From assembly GCA_027946365.1 (NCBI GenBank), contig JAPEUQ010000004.1:2356001-2420000 (forward strand): DNA of 64,000 bases, in the 5' to 3' direction. Below, one piece after another: positions 45,179 to 56,321 of the stretch; position 1 is the first letter of the stretch, and each line of letters opens with the position of its first letter. The DNA comes from Kalmusia sp. IMI 367209. Taxonomy: Eukaryota > Ascomycota > Dothideomycetes > Pleosporales > Didymosphaeriaceae. A program made the translations under genes and the position numbers. The notes under the pieces are model-generated. The model did no database searches. It was not told the origin of the DNA and saw only the letters and a program-made list of their open reading frames with translations.

Positions 45179-47044
45179 ATGCGACTCCTCGACGTTGATA
45201 CATTTCAGTTCAAAGAGCGTGATAGCAACGAGGCTTACGCTATTCTTTCACATACCTGGGATACACAGGAACTAACGTACCAGGACATGATTACGTACCA
45301 GCGTATACTACCTCCAAGCTCAGGTCTAAATCTGTCTCGACCCGGCGCCATCAAGGTTAGAGGAGCGTGCAGTGTCGCTAAGGCTCTTGGTCTTCAATAC
45401 ATGTGGATTGACACATGCTGCATCAATAAAGAAAACCCGAGCGAGCTGGCCAGAGCAGTTAGGTCCATGTACAGGTGGTATGAGCAAGCTGCGACATGTA
45501 TCGTGTACCTTTCCGACTTCAGCTCAACTAGCTCTTTCGGCATTTCATTCACGTACAAGGATCTTGTCTTCAAAAAAGTTCTTCAGAGTCCGAAATGGTT
45601 CACGAGAGGCTGGACTCTTCAAGAACTTGTTGCACCACATGAATTGCTCTTTTATGATAAGGCATGGAAATGCATTGGAACAAAATTGGAACTATCGACG
45701 CAAATCTCGGAAGCTACGAAGATCCCTGTAGATGTGCTGCAAAAGACGTATCCTCTTTATCGCTGTTCAGCAGCACAAAGGCTATCATGGGCTGCTGAAC
45801 GAAAAACGACAGAGGAGGAGGATATTGCTTATAGTCTCATTGGAATATTCGATGTTACACTACAGCTAGACTATGGCGAAGGTGGAGAAAGGGCATTTCA
45901 AAGGCTCCAGAGAGCGATACTCGCAGAGACGAATGATATGTCTATATTCGGATGGAGCACGCCGGTCCACAACCGTTCACTTTCTAATTATCACCTCCTG
46001 GCTTCGTCTCCTGACGCATTTTCAGCATGCCATGGAGACCAGACGATTCTCAATAATTGGGATCACAATATAGCAATCTCTGCCCATAGATTGAGGGTAA
46101 CGGGTATGGCGCGGTTACGCTTTGTTCTTCTACCTGCAGGATATTCTTCGCCATCAAAACAATCGACGAGATACTTTTGTGAAACTGTGGACTGGCGCAA
46201 AACAAGGAATTCCGAGACTATGAGATACGTCGTTTTTGTCAGCTCAGTGGAAGAAAACGGTCAAACGTATACGATAGGGGTGTGCTTGACCAAGATTTCG
46301 GAAAAAGAGTTTAAACGAGATTTCTTAGCACCTATTGTCAAAATCAAAGCCGCATCGACTATGTTTGTCGAGCTAGGGGAATACTACATCTCCATTCGCG
46401 ACCCGTATCATGCGCTCCGGGAAGTCCCAAGAGTTCTTTCCTTGAGTTACGATCAAGGACTTACAATCGAGACTGTTTGGCGGCCAAGAATATGTATTGA
46501 AGCTCAAAGACTCGAGATTGAAGACATCTGGCCTCCAAGTAGGTGGGATCATGTCCAGAACCAACTTCTAGAGCCCGCATCTAGGCTGCATATTTCATGG
46601 ATATGGGTCACCGCCAAGTTCCCCACCGAGAATTTACAACTTGTCATCCTCTATGATCATCGAAATCAGATCACCGAAGCACGTAGGGTTCTTTTCATTA
46701 GCCCAACACAGCATTCACCAATCTTCAATAAGCTACACAAGACAAAACCATCACATCGCCAGGATGAACAGACATGGGAAGAATTGGAGACTCTGGTCCC
46801 CTCTGTTCGAAAACATCGAAATATCGTGACATATCAAGGGGCTCCCAAACAGGTTGTCTGGAGCTTTGATGCGAAGAACAATTTGACATTCAACCTAAAA
46901 GCCTTGCCAGTTGCGCCTCAAGATATCACGAGTGACGGAAAAAGGATAAATCCATCCGCTAGCAGTATGCCTCAGTCCCCAAGCTTCTCAGCCGTAAACA
47001 ACGCTACAAGCGTAACGAACCATCGTTCTTTCCTAAAGAAATGA
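45179..47044 (+). CDS. HET-domain protein, HET-E/HET-D-like subfamily
   Basis: Single exon, 621 residues from the ATG at 45179. I chose it over the in-frame ATG at 45056 because MRLLDVDTFQF is the typical start of this subfamily. The HET domain shows YAILSHTWDTQELTYQDM (20-37), a KV-x-G-x-C segment, MWIDTCCINK (75-84), and SMYRWYEQAATCIVYLSDF. The second block has PKWFTRGWTLQELVAPHELL, then RLSWAAERKTTEEEDIAYSL, IGIFDV and YGEGGERAF, then NDMSIFGW. This is the arrangement of Podospora HET-E/HET-D N-termini, but here no NACHT or WD40 repeats follow; the C-terminal 300 residues are a different, unassigned module. Expected role: allorecognition-linked cell death. Confidence 0.92.
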   Translation: MRLLDVDTFQFKERDSNEAYAILSHTWDTQELTYQDMITYQRILPPSSGLNLSRPGAIKVRGACSVAKALGLQYMWIDTCCINKENPSELARAVRSMYRWYEQAATCIVYLSDFSSTSSFGISFTYKDLVFKKVLQSPKWFTRGWTLQELVAPHELLFYDKAWKCIGTKLELSTQISEATKIPVDVLQKTYPLYRCSAAQRLSWAAERKTTEEEDIAYSLIGIFDVTLQLDYGEGGERAFQRLQRAILAETNDMSIFGWSTPVHNRSLSNYHLLASSPDAFSACHGDQTILNNWDHNIAISAHRLRVTGMARLRFVLLPAGYSSPSKQSTRYFCETVDWRKTRNSETMRYVVFVSSVEENGQTYTIGVCLTKISEKEFKRDFLAPIVKIKAASTMFVELGEYYISIRDPYHALREVPRVLSLSYDQGLTIETVWRPRICIEAQRLEIEDIWPPSRWDHVQNQLLEPASRLHISWIWVTAKFPTENLQLVILYDHRNQITEARRVLFISPTQHSPIFNKLHKTKPSHRQDEQTWEELETLVPSVRKHRNIVTYQGAPKQVVWSFDAKNNLTFNLKALPVAPQDITSDGKRINPSASSMPQSPSFSAVNNATSVTNHRSFLKK

Positions 47045-47955
47045 GCATGATATTGTGGATGCTTTTGTCGAAGTCTTTGAAATTTATACAGGAGGTTGGA
47101 CAAATGGTGATGTTTAGACAAGGAATTACAGGGCTCATCGCCATGGACACCCATTCCTCGACACCTCTGCAGCACGAACCATTTTGTAGGTCCTAGCGGC
47201 CCATCCACTAAGCCTCTATCTGGTGCTAACCTTATGGGCAGTCTTATACAAAGGCAGGCATTCCGATTTTGTAGTATAAGGAGAATTACCCGAGCACTAT
47301 ATACTTCGACTAAGGTTTTTGGTTTCTCCTTGACGCACGGATCTCGCCCCCAACATACGCTACATCCTGACATAGCTACCAATCACACATTGCAGATCTA
47401 GCCATTTTCCATCAAGGATTCACCCGATGTGTTTCAAATTCCAGAACTACACAAGGACGGCGCGCCTAGCATGCGCAATCGCTTGCGATTCGTCAATCCG
47501 CCTGCTCGTCTTCGCTTTCTAATTTTTCTTATGTGACAGCCTCATCCATTCTCTTCAGTACTCACCATTTCCATCCGAATACATCCTACCTACATAGGGC
47601 GGATACTGCAGCGTATCGTGAGAGTGCACGCGCTCATGCATTTTAGGCGCTCTAGGCGTAGAGATTCCACTAGGTAAGCAAACTTTTAGGTAACATGTAA
47701 CATAGCTGATATGGAGCTAGCGCTTGCAAAGCCGCCGCTGGACTTTATATACATACTTGCTTCAACAGCGGGTCTAGTATTATCGCACGCATCCATATTA
47801 CCATCACTCCCATGTCATTGGTGCCATATCCATCGTGAACTAATACTTTGATGCTATAGAACTGTCATATTCGATAGTGGTACAAGTTGCGAACCTGTCA
47901 AGCTAAGCCTACAGAGCTAATAGCTGTTATAGTAAGATACACGTTACGATAAACA
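47045..47955. other. Intergenic region, about 0.9 kb
   Basis: Between two plus-strand genes. A minus-strand frame reaches into the HET gene (47382..46972) but lacks any family signal. No other structure seen. Confidence 0.5.
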
Positions 47956-50032
47956 ATGTCAGAGTACATTAACACCGGGGGACGCATCTCCGATGATTCC
48001 ACCATACCACGGGTTTCAAGCAACAGGAAACATCTCGCGGCATCAGATCTATCTATTCATGAACTATCGGACATGGACGAACGTGCCCAAGACAAATCCG
48101 CAACCGAATCAACACAGCTCGTGCAGGATTCCAGCGTCCAAGATCCCGTCGCTGTCCGAGCGAAGAGAGTAACTAGACTATCCAAGTCGCTCTGGCCTTT
48201 CGATCTCTTGCTCTGCTTGACACCGATATTGTTCCTCGGTATGTTTACCGTCGGCAACACCGAGATCTAGCTGACCAGACCAGCTCTGGCTGCATTTTCG
48301 CTGCGTTTGCACGATCAACCCAAATCAGATTTTGGCGACAAGGTCAGGACTATGACATCGCTATCCCCAACACTGTTCCCTATCGTCTACGCCGCTATAG
48401 TGGGGACGACATGTAGGCGCATAGGCCTGTATCGCGCCGAAAGAAGCGCGAAGTTGGGTGTACGTAACAACAAGTACACGATATACCTGGTCGGACACGC
48501 ACTAACCTACACACAAGACGATTGAACAGTTGATAGGATGCCAATCGCTCTTCACCGCGTTCACAACGCAGATCGGCCTACGCCATTTCGACATCCTTGG
48601 CGCATCTCTTTTAGTCGTATGGCTGCTTTCCCCCCTAGGCGGCCAAGCATCACTCCGCCTCCTTTCCATCCAGCCGCGGGAATTCTCATTCAATTCTACT
48701 TTGCTATACTACCCCGTAGAAGCGTATTCCACTGCGCCAATGATCTTGAGTGGAAGCAACACCTTCCAGTACTGGCCCTTCTACGCATCGCCGTACATGA
48801 CGGCCTTGCAGACCTCCAAGCAAACCATCAACAGCTCCATGGACCTCTGGGGCAACATCAAGATCCCAGACATCAAGTCTCTCCCCGACTACAAACCCAA
48901 CAATACAGACGCACCATGGTACGAGGTCCGCAACAACTCCGACGTCGTCTACGCCTCTCTACTGGGCACGCCTCTCATAGGCCTCCCCGAATCCGGAAAC
49001 ACGTCCTTCGACATGACTTCCTTCTACTGGTCCGTCGACTGCTCCGCCGCGAAGATCGATCCCGTCGGTCCGTGGAAGCAAGCCCCCAACTACAACACGA
49101 CCTGCCCCTCTCCCCAGTCCGTCTGGACGTTTGACCTGCAGATCAACTCGACCATCGCCAAAGACACGGCCTACTTCACCTACCAGTCCCGCAAAAGCGA
49201 CAACCTCGCGCAGACGAACTCGTCATCGACAGCGTGCCGCGCCACCGCACCCGTCGTCCAACTGCGCGTCGAATGCGTAAACCGCAACTGCGGCGTCCAC
49301 GCCATGCGCGAAATCAAGCGCGCCCACGTCTTCTCCCCGCAGCGCTGGCCGTCCAGCTTGTTCCTGCAGACGGCGCATCTGATCCGCGCAGATCTGGGTG
49401 CTACGCAGGGGCGTCCGCGACAGAGCCAGATGACGGAATTCTTCATCGCAGGATGGGAGGACAAGATCACACGGCAGGGCGAGGGCTGGGTCGAGATCGC
49501 GGACGTGCCGGCCAAGAGGCTGAGCAACCGGCTGCAAATGGCCATCAACACCTTCTGGGACGCGAGTATCGGGAACGCATTCCGCACCGGGAATTTCTCG
49601 GTTGAGGAGCCGCCGAGTGTTTGCCCGCTTGACGAAGGGGGGAGTTGTGCGGCGCAGGGGTTTACCTGGAATGCTACGATGCTGGAGGGCCGGCGGTTTG
49701 GTGGCGAACGGTATGTCTGCAATGTGAAGTTTGCTGTTATTGCGTTTGTGATTTCTAGCTTGTTGCTGGGTGCTGCGGTTGGGTCGGTGGTTTTGGGCTT
49801 CTTGGTTGCGGTGCCGGACACGTTTGGTTATGTATCGACTTCTGCGAGGGACAATCCTTATTTCGGGAAATACGTACCGGGGTATCTTGATGGGCTGGAG
49901 GCATCGAGGCTCCTTCGCGACGTCAAGGTCATGGTTGGGGATGTGGATAAGACGGCGGAAGTTGGGCACGTCGCGTTTGCAAGCATGGATGTGCAGCCCG
50001 GGAGATTGGATGCGAGGAAGTTGTACAAATGA
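47956..50032 (+). CDS. Fungal multi-pass membrane protein of unknown function
   Basis: Exons 47956..48238, 48284..48459 and 48518..50032 (introns 45 and 58 nt); 657 residues. A polar N-terminus of about 80 residues leads to TM1 (SLWPFDLLLCLTPILFL plus ALAAF), TM2 (SPTLFPIVYAAIVGTTCRRI), a TIEQLIGCQSLFTAF segment, and TM3 (FDILGASLLVVWLLSPLGGQ). A large extracytosolic domain of about 370 residues follows, with several N-x-S/T sites and paired cysteines, then TM4 (KFAVIAFVISSLLLGAAVGS) and a short tail with DNPYF. The WPFD, LSPLGGQ and DNPYF elements recur in a large family of Dothideomycete and Eurotiomycete membrane proteins without assigned function. Topology is inferred from hydrophobicity. 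Nothing links it to its neighbours. Confidence 0.82.
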
Positions 50033-51240
50033 AGTGACTCCCCACCTCGACTGATGTGCTAGGTTTGTAGTCCCTATGGCAAGGCAGGAGTCATCTAGCT
50101 CTTTTCCACTGTAGGGCAATAGCATGGAAGTTGGAGCACGTAATATGGACAGTGTTACCGGGGGTGATGCCGACACTGTGTCAGGGGGACCGACTACTCA
50201 TCTGCGTTGGAGGTCGTAGTGGAATAGCTGTAACCTGGGTCTGTTGTGGTATTCAATTAGACCTAATCTGCGGAGCTGTAGTAGGCTGCTCAATATACGT
50301 AGGCTATGCCCCCTCTTCACGTACGAGTGATAGTGTAACATGCGATGTGTACATGAAACTGCCCAGGAGCGAAGTTTGGAACCCCTTCATGAAAACAACA
50401 TGGGCTCCATGTGTGATTGGCGGACTGGTACCGACCACGCGAGAATCATCTTCAAGCACATGCTTCTTCAGCAATCAGACTACTAGCCCCACGGTCAAAA
50501 CAACGGCAATGTCACAACGTGTCGACGTCGCAAAGCTCCCGAACCTTGGACGAGCCCAGTCACTCGACGGAAACTAGTTTCGCGGCCAATCACGTGCGGA
50601 TCCTCGATGGGGTCCTTCCTGCGGGGCAGGTTCGATACCAGGGTACCTACCGACACGTGGGGTGACCCTAGCCTTCCGTATCTTTATTGTTACGCGATGA
50701 AATGCACGAAAGCAACCAATGTTGCAGAATCGGAAGGCGTTGGCAGTGAGACGAAGTGATTGTTCCGAGCGATGTGTACTTGGTTTGGGAAACGTGGTGC
50801 CTCGGCAAATGTCCAGTCAGGACAAAATAACGATGTGATGAAATTTTTCCGGTTGACGGTCACAAGCTGGGGTCATGTATTGCTGGCCCTGCTTGGAGTG
50901 GGTCTGAGGGGTTGATGACTCGGGGGCATCACGTGTGCGTCGATCCGTTTGCAACATGCGGCCCCGCATTGTGAATCATGCAGGCAGCGTGGGCCCGAGT
51001 AGTGTCTCCTAGATAGCAAGCGTACTCGGGAGGTTGTCGGGCACGGAGTGATCTAAGCAGATGTCATCATAGCCGCAGTGATGCCCGCTGATGGTGCGGA
51101 GTGATGTAGCGTGCATGCTTTCACGGCTGCTTTCAATCGATTCGGTCCCGGCATCCACGGGGCAGGGCAAATCCATGAAGCCCAGTGTGGCTTACCGCTT
51201 CTGTCTGGCGACGTCGCTCGGCAGCTACTCCTTTCAGGAT

Positions 51241-51256
51241 GTGTGTGTGTGTGTGT
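51241..51256. repeat. GT microsatellite
   Basis: Eight GT dinucleotides, followed by ATGTGT. Simple-sequence repeat in intergenic DNA. Confidence 0.9.
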
Positions 51257-52889
51257 ATGTGTCCCACGGCAAGAGCGACGCAATGACGGGGGGTGCGCAC
51301 GGTTGCTCATGGGAAAGTTGGTCACGGACATGGAAAACTTGCCATGATCGACATGGGCAAAGTGAGAATTCGATGATCCAGATCGGTCGCAGGTTTGGCA
51401 ATCGATTGTCGAGTAGCCAACAGTGGGTCGCGCTAGAGACACGGACGCTAGGATCATTGTTGTCGCGCCGACTGGAGCCAAACGGTCGGTTAATGGGAGA
51501 GAGACTGGGTCTGTCATGGCTAGGAAAGGAGCGAATGGGGTGGAACATGTGGGCGAGATTGGCCGGCCATTCGGAATCAAAAAAAGTCTGGTTTCTGTTA
51601 CCATGTCGGCATTCCCAGCATGCCTCAGACTGGCAGATGGCAAAGACGCGAATTTGGGTTGGGGGGATTGGTGCGCGTTGATTCGCTGCGGCGTTTCTCA
51701 CCGTGCATCCTTGACGAATAGCACGGCGGCGGTCCCAGGTCCAGTGGAAGCAAGCGACGTCATGCTCAACGTGTGGCCCCGTACAGTTACTGCACTGTCC
51801 GCTTGACTTGGTGACTGGGGGGTGTTGTGCTGTCAAGAGGACAGGTGGGGCGGGCGATGCAAAGGCATCTTCGTCAAGGTTCGGGGAGAATCAGACTCGA
51901 GTCCCCCTTGACTTGAAGCCGAGAGACCAGGGCTCGCAAGGGCAAGTCGTCCAGGGGCCGCACATGTAAGGGTCACCATGCTGCGGCGGAACCGCTCTCG
52001 AGATGGCGGCAGAAGAGGAAGACGGGCGAGACGCGACAACGTGACCGCGTGCACGCCCGCGCTAGATGCACTGACGCTGGGAGAGTTTGGTGGGCCTCCC
52101 CGTCCGGACCGCGTTAGGAGGCAGACCAAAGCGGAGGCTGATGATGTCAGGCTCCGCTCCCCATTGGACGCGTTCGAAGGCCGTCGAGGCCCGTCGATGG
52201 CCCGTGGACAAAGGGCCGACGCGTGCAAAAAGGGTGCCTGAGTGCGTGTGTGCGGGTGTGCGGGTGCGGTGAGCGAGAAGGGGGCGGGCCAAACGACGCC
52301 CGTGGCCGTCCTGCGCTGTGTGGCCCAGCACGGCGGCGCGCCTCGTCGCCCCGACGAAGACAAGGGGCGCGAGGAAAGCGGCACCACGGTACACGGTACT
52401 GTAGCAACAGTAGGGCATTAGGGCATTTCGGCGCGCCGGCGAGACTGGGGGCGGGGCGTTTTGCTGCTGCGATCGCGATCTGCAGCGCATTTGTGGCAAT
52501 GCCATCGACTCAAGCCAGTTTCCAAGTTTTCCATCCCAGCGCGCGCCGCCTCTGAATGGCTCGCTTGCCCGCGCGCCCTCGTCATCGCCCGATCGCATGC
52601 GTCCGAGCAGATGCGATTCTCAACTTTAGCATAATGCTTTCCCCCATAGCCAGCCGATTCCGATGTTTTCAACCCTTGGGCCCTTTCCTGCCGTGCTTCT
52701 TAAACCGCTACAAAGCCCCTCGCCCTCCGCTGCGCTTGCTCCCTGATATCTCCCCCCCCGCGCCGCTTCCCCTAGGAACCCGCAACCGTTTCCGTCTCGC
52801 CGCATTGTCCCCATTCCTGCCTTGCATACCTTTGCTCGCTGGCATTTGGCCCCGGTGCACCCTTGCAACATAAACGCCGACGCTTCTGC

Positions 52890-52925
52890 CAGGTAGCTCT
52901 GTCAGGTAGCTCTCTGCCAGGTAGC
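52890..52925. repeat. Triplicated CAGGTAGC in the bZIP leader
   Basis: Three direct copies at 52890-52897, 52903-52910 and 52918-52925, spaced 13 and 15 nt, about 90-125 nt upstream of the bZIP ATG. Each copy also reads as CAG/GT, a possible splice-site look-alike. Confidence 0.7.
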
Positions 52926-53014
52926 AAAACAAAACACCCCCAAATTCCATTACCCCTCCGCACCGCAAACCACCTCCCACCACCATCAGGCAAACAGCCC
53001 TGCCCGCCATCACC

Positions 53015-54034
53015 ATGACCACCACAAACGAGGCGGTCGACGCCAACATGGACCATGGCTTTGGCGATCCTTCGTGGGCGAACGACGCCTACCTTGCTCT
53101 CGACGACGCCGACGACCGCTCCTTCTCGGACAAGTGGCCCGACTTCAGCAGCAACCCACCTTCCTTCTCGCAGACCACCTTCACCATCCCCCCTTCCCTG
53201 CTCACCGCGGGCTCGGTCGAGCGCTTTGGCCAAATCACCCCGCCCGAGGAGCGTTCCCCTGCTGAGCCGCTCCCCGACGACGTGGCTCGGCGAGAAAGCT
53301 CCATCCCGCTCGAGGAGCTTCAGAACGAGGCCCTGTTTCCGGACCACCAGGTGCAGGCCTTGCAAAACTACCAGCCCCAGCAAGAAGCACAAGAGCCTGC
53401 GTCGAAGCGCCGTCGCACATCGCGGCAGCCCGCCGCCAAAGACCCCGCCCCCGTGCAAGCCCAGCAGCCCCAGCAAGAAGGCCAGCCGCCCAAGCGCAAG
53501 CGAGGAAGGCCCAAGTCGACGCCGCAGATGGTGGAGCATTACACGGCCGATGGGTTCCCGTTCCAGGTTTCGTCGACGCGGCAGTCGCACCTCGAAAAGA
53601 ACCGTGTTGCCGCCCACAAGTGCAGGCAGCGCAAGAAGGAGTACATCAACAGCCTCGAGGCTCGCGCACGCGATTTCTCGACCAAGAACAAGGCGCTCAA
53701 GGAGAATGTGGCCATGCTGCGCGAGGAGGTGCTCGAGCTCAAGAATGAGGTGTTACGGCACGCCGGCTGTGGCTTTTGGGCCGTGGACGAGTACCTCGCA
53801 CGGTGCGCTGGCGACCTTTTGGGCATGGACGCACCCACGGCAACCCGCAGCGCACGCGCGACGAAACTCACGGCGAGCCCCGTGGTCGGGTCCTCGTCGC
53901 TCGAATCCAACCAACTGCGTCGTCCGTCAGGCGCCGAATCCAACGACGGTCAAGCGTCCCCAGGCTCCTCGCACGACGAGGACGACTACAACGGTCTCGA
54001 CTTCCTGGAGAATATGGACGAAGACGACATGTAG
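53015..54034 (+). CDS. ATF/CREB-type bZIP transcription factor (AtfB-like)
   Basis: Single exon, 339 residues. An acidic N-terminus contains a repeated Phe/Trp-rich patch, then Gln/Pro-rich linkers and a basic PKRKRGRPKS (nuclear import, AT-hook-like). The bZIP domain starts at about residue 190: SHLEKNRVAAHKCRQRKKEY is the basic region, with the N-x-x-A-A-x-K-C-R signature of ATF/CREB proteins, followed by a zipper with Leu/Met heptads (FSTKNKALKENVAMLREEV, LELKNEVL). The following GCGFWAVDEYLARCAGDLLG block is conserved in fungal ATF proteins. The C-terminus is Ser/Asp-rich. Family members bind CRE sites and control stress response and conidial traits; I infer the AtfB side from RQRKKEYINSLEAR. 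Long leader with triplicated CAGGTAGC. Confidence 0.92.
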   Translation: MTTTNEAVDANMDHGFGDPSWANDAYLALDDADDRSFSDKWPDFSSNPPSFSQTTFTIPPSLLTAGSVERFGQITPPEERSPAEPLPDDVARRESSIPLEELQNEALFPDHQVQALQNYQPQQEAQEPASKRRRTSRQPAAKDPAPVQAQQPQQEGQPPKRKRGRPKSTPQMVEHYTADGFPFQVSSTRQSHLEKNRVAAHKCRQRKKEYINSLEARARDFSTKNKALKENVAMLREEVLELKNEVLRHAGCGFWAVDEYLARCAGDLLGMDAPTATRSARATKLTASPVVGSSSLESNQLRRPSGAESNDGQASPGSSHDEDDYNGLDFLENMDEDDM

Positions 54035-56321
54035 CCAAGGATACGCCTCTCTCTCTCGTCCCGCTTGAGTCGGCGCAGGCAGCTCGGCGCTTTTCTACAT
54101 CCACTTTGATGATTCTACGATACCCCGAACATTGGTTCAAAAAAGTTCACTTGATCACATTCTCGTCGAAACTGTCGATATTCTCTTCACTGTGCATTAC
54201 TTTCTTTGTTGCCCACTTTTCGAGGACGGCTTGTTACTGGAGCAAGGCGTAGGAGCTGCGACTCACCAGCCGCATACTACAGAGTTGGACGTCGGGGATG
54301 GTGGCGTTGCTATGGCGGACAAAGTCAATAAACACCAGAAACAAACGACTTGGTCAGAGGTCTGGGCAAAGTTTTGGACCGCTCCAGGAGGTAGCTTGCT
54401 CGAATCTCAGATCTTCTTCGCCATCGACTGTGCCGATTGCTTGCTTCTTCCGTGACATGTTCGTTCGTGATGGCAATGTTTTAGTGGCGTTGTATCAAGA
54501 CCATCAACTGAGCCCATCACGCTGGTCGGGTCAGCGTTAGAGAGACATGACCAAACGCCGCAGCTGTGGCTCCATTCGCGAATCTCGAGGAACGAACGTC
54601 ACAGCTGCCGGGAAATTGTGAGTAGGCGCTAGTGTGACGTTCTGCTGCCTCCCCCGCACCGCATCATCCGCGATAGGGAAACTATCAACGTTGGTGTTGA
54701 CGTATGCCGGTGGGCAGACCTCCCAAAGCTGCCTCGGAAAGCACCCAATAGCATCATCTGTGGTAAGAATTCCCGCATCCAATCAGCTGCACCTGCCTGC
54801 CTAGATGAGGCATGTCTGTCCAGACGAGCGTTTGCGCCCCACGTCAAAGTTCGCCGTTGGAGAGTCGCCGAAATGCCACACCAGCCGCTTCTCGCCATGC
54901 ATCCCACAGGCCCCTCCAGCAAAGCGTCTTCCGTTTTGTAGTCGGGTTCGCCTGGGAAGTCGCCTCCTCCCTTCCCCTCCCCACCCCCCTCTCGCTGCTT
55001 GGAAATCAAGCTTCGCCAGACTGCGTCCGTCATCTAGTAGCCTCTCGGCAGTTTTCTTGAGTCCGATACGCGGTTGAACAGTCTGCGGCACATGTGATCG
55101 GCGGTTGATGGAACTCGAGGGGCTGTGGTGGCGACCTCGACGGGTCGCGGAGTTGGACGGAGGACGGCGCAAGGGGAGTCGGACCCGCAAAGTGCGTCAG
55201 AGCTTGCAGCGACGCGTCTTCCCGATTCATCACGTTCATGTGCTACGTTCGATTGCTACTCGACGTCATTCTATAAATACTTGGCAGTGCTGGGGGGAAC
55301 AGCAAGCCCGCAGCGCAATGCAGGGACCGGTACGCTGGTCCTGGAGATTGTATGCTTAGCTGTCTTCGACCTGCCAGGACTTGTTCCTGTGTCGATTGTT
55401 TCCGTCCTTTGCCATGTTCTGTCTGTCTCGCAAGATTCCAACAACTGTCTTTATCATGCGTTTGGATTCCTTGTTCGGCACGTTCCTTCTGGCTGGACCC
55501 GAGCCCTCGCCGCCTGAAGAACATCGGCCGAAGAACCCTGGCATGCTTCGATCGCGCTTTTCGGTACATGGTTGAGCATCTTACGAACGGCGCCCGGGAG
55601 CCATTGTAAATTGTGCTAGGAGGAGGCTTCGGACAATCGTGCATTGCTTGAGTGCCAATGCGGCCGTGCTGAAAGGTAGACAGTGGGCGACGCAGTAAAG
55701 CGGATGCCTTCGCAGCCAACAAATTCCTGACGATCCACATTTGTGCTGAATGCCCTGAGGTAACATGCCCAATTATATACAATGCTCAGTATAAGGAGAA
55801 TGCCCGGTTGTTTGGCTCACCGATTGTCATGTATGAATGTTCCCCACACACGGACTAGCGCGTTTGTCTGGCTCCCAGCTCTACGTCGACGTACACACGA
55901 TGACGTCGGCTTACTGTTCCGAGAAAAGTCCCAATAGGAGGGCTGCCCTTTGGTCGAGTTAGGAAGTCGACAGAGAGGGTGAAGTAAGGAACCAGACACC
56001 TTTGCAGCTGAGAGAGCTGTTTTGGAAATCGATGTGCGTACTAGTAAGTGTCCTGATGCAAAAGTGATTATCAGTCCCGTGTCCCAGCTTTTTGCTCACT
56101 GTTACACATGCGTGAAAGCGATCACGGCGGGGTCAGTCCCCTCGACAGACAACCCTACATGATTTGACCCTGCACAGCTCAGCTACCTTTTCTGCCCATG
56201 CTGCCGTTCAATCTCCGACACCCGACAACTTCGCCGCAGCAGCGTCATTCTTAGTGCTCCTAACGCGCGCGCTTGTCCACCCACTTCCCGCCGCTAGGCC
56301 GCACGTTACGCGACAAGGTCC
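54035..56321. other. Intergenic region, about 2.3 kb
   Basis: Terminator of the bZIP gene and promoter of the next regulator expected. Frames are short, overlapping and without motifs. No repeats noticed. Confidence 0.5.

Larger units (their letters stand above)
50033..53014. other. Long GC-rich intergenic region before the bZIP gene
   Basis: About 3 kb. Frames in 51050-52600 are open in several phases on both strands but lack motifs, as expected of GC-rich noncoding DNA. It contains a GT microsatellite (51241-51256), GC-rich stretches, and a CA/CT-rich leader before the bZIP ATG. Long upstream regions are common for regulatory genes. Confidence 0.5.

Noticed and set aside
46972..47382. 136-codon minus-strand frame at the HET gene end
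   Set aside because: Overlaps coding sequence, no motif; likely chance.
49223..50176. 317-codon minus-strand frame opposite the membrane protein
   Set aside because: Shadow of the GC-rich third exon; the plus-strand product has TM segments and family-like motifs, this one has none.
50620..50650. GGTTCGATACC-like string resembling a tRNA T-loop
   Set aside because: No matching acceptor, D or anticodon stems could be found at tRNA spacing.
53055..54068. 337-codon frame overlapping the bZIP gene
   Set aside because: Alternative-frame shadow, Arg/Pro/Ser-rich, while the other frame carries a full bZIP domain.
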